DNA from: Lachnospiraceae bacterium
GTDB taxonomy: Bacteria > Bacillota > Clostridia > Lachnospirales > Lachnospiraceae
Direction: 5' to 3'
Assembly (NCBI GenBank): GCA_014804495.1
Contig: JAAUZS010000165.1
Location: forward strand, 1 to 6,025
DNA: 6,025 bases
Below are positions 5,883 to 6,025 of this stretch, piece after piece (position 1 is the first letter of the stretch; each line of letters opens with the position of its first letter). The position numbers and the translations under genes were made by a program. A model generated the notes under the pieces. That model ran no database searches. It was not told the origin of the DNA and worked only from the letters and a program-made list of their open reading frames with translations.

Positions 5883-6025
5883 ATGAAACTGATTATTCAG
5901 ATACCATGCTATAACGAGGCGGATACATTAGAGATTGCGTTAAACGATCTGCCCAGGAAATTAGATGGAATAGATGAAATAGAATATCTGATTATTAATG
6001 ATGGGAGTCAGGATAATACGGTGGA
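5883..6025 (+). CDS. Family 2 glycosyltransferase, DPM-like; 3' end outside window
   Basis: The first 47 codons of a GT2 (GT-A fold) glycosyltransferase. The protein opens with [19 protein letters not shown], the first beta-strand and nucleotide-binding loop. It continues to [13 protein letters not shown], the 'DDGSxDxT' element with Asn in place of the first Asp, as is often seen. Spacing between these blocks, with [12 protein letters not shown] between them, resembles dolichol/polyprenyl-phosphate mannose synthase-like enzymes, which load a single sugar on a lipid carrier at the cytoplasmic face. ATG 5883 is the first start after an in-frame TAA at 5877. GGAAAGG (5860-5866) is 16 bases away, so translation may be modest. 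It follows the SH3b gene by 37 bases and is probably in the same operon. It may supply the donor for the GT-C-like protein. The donor sugar is unknown. Confidence 0.85.
   Translation, partial: MKLIIQIPCYNEADTLEIALNDLPRKLDGIDEIEYLIINDGSQDNTV

Noticed and set aside
5870..5914. 14-codon ORF overlapping the GT2 start, closer to GGAAAGG
   Set aside because: Its ATG is only 3 bases after the RBS, too close for good initiation, and the peptide shows nothing recognisable. A leader-peptide role is possible but unsupported.

Overview
The window looks like a cell-surface polysaccharide (or surface glycan) locus from a low-GC Gram-positive gut-type Clostridia, most likely Lachnospiraceae. This rests on AT-rich intergenic DNA, strong AAGGAGG-type ribosome binding sites, AGA/ATA-rich codons, a signal-peptide protein without outer-membrane features, and a style of tyrosine integrase, SH3b protein and DPM-like glycosyltransferase typical of that family. 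The assignment is inference; no rRNA or other taxonomic marker is present.

Layout, all on the + strand: (1) about 1-880, a tyrosine integrase whose 5' end lies outside the window. Its core-binding region is interrupted by an in-frame TAA at 23-25, but its catalytic domain keeps all six active-site residues. (2) 881-1088, a gene-free segment flanked by a 12-of-13 inverted repeat (876-888 and 1063-1075). One arm overlaps the integrase stop codon and the other touches the ribosome binding site of the next gene. This is the layout expected of an invertible promoter. (3) 1089-1841, a secreted serine-rich protein of unknown function with a strong RBS. (4) 1825-1899, a possible second promoter, a 12-bp perfect palindrome and a 13-bp hairpin. 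(5) 1924-5054, a GT-C-like polytopic membrane protein followed by an O-antigen ligase/polymerase (Wzy)-like membrane protein. (6) 5066-5845, a signal peptide-SH3b-transmembrane-acidic tail protein. (7) 5883-6025, the first 47 codons of a family 2 (DPM-like) glycosyltransferase that runs off the window.

Working model (inference): the GT2 enzyme charges a polyprenyl carrier with sugar, the GT-C protein uses such a lipid-linked sugar outside the membrane, the Wzy-like protein polymerises or ligates glycan, and the SH3b protein links the machinery to the peptidoglycan. The serine-rich secreted protein is the first product of the locus and could be a glycan acceptor or a surface partner. The integrase and inverted repeats suggest that the whole locus may be, or once was, phase-variable through promoter inversion. 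The nonsense codon raises the possibility that the switch is now locked or driven in trans.
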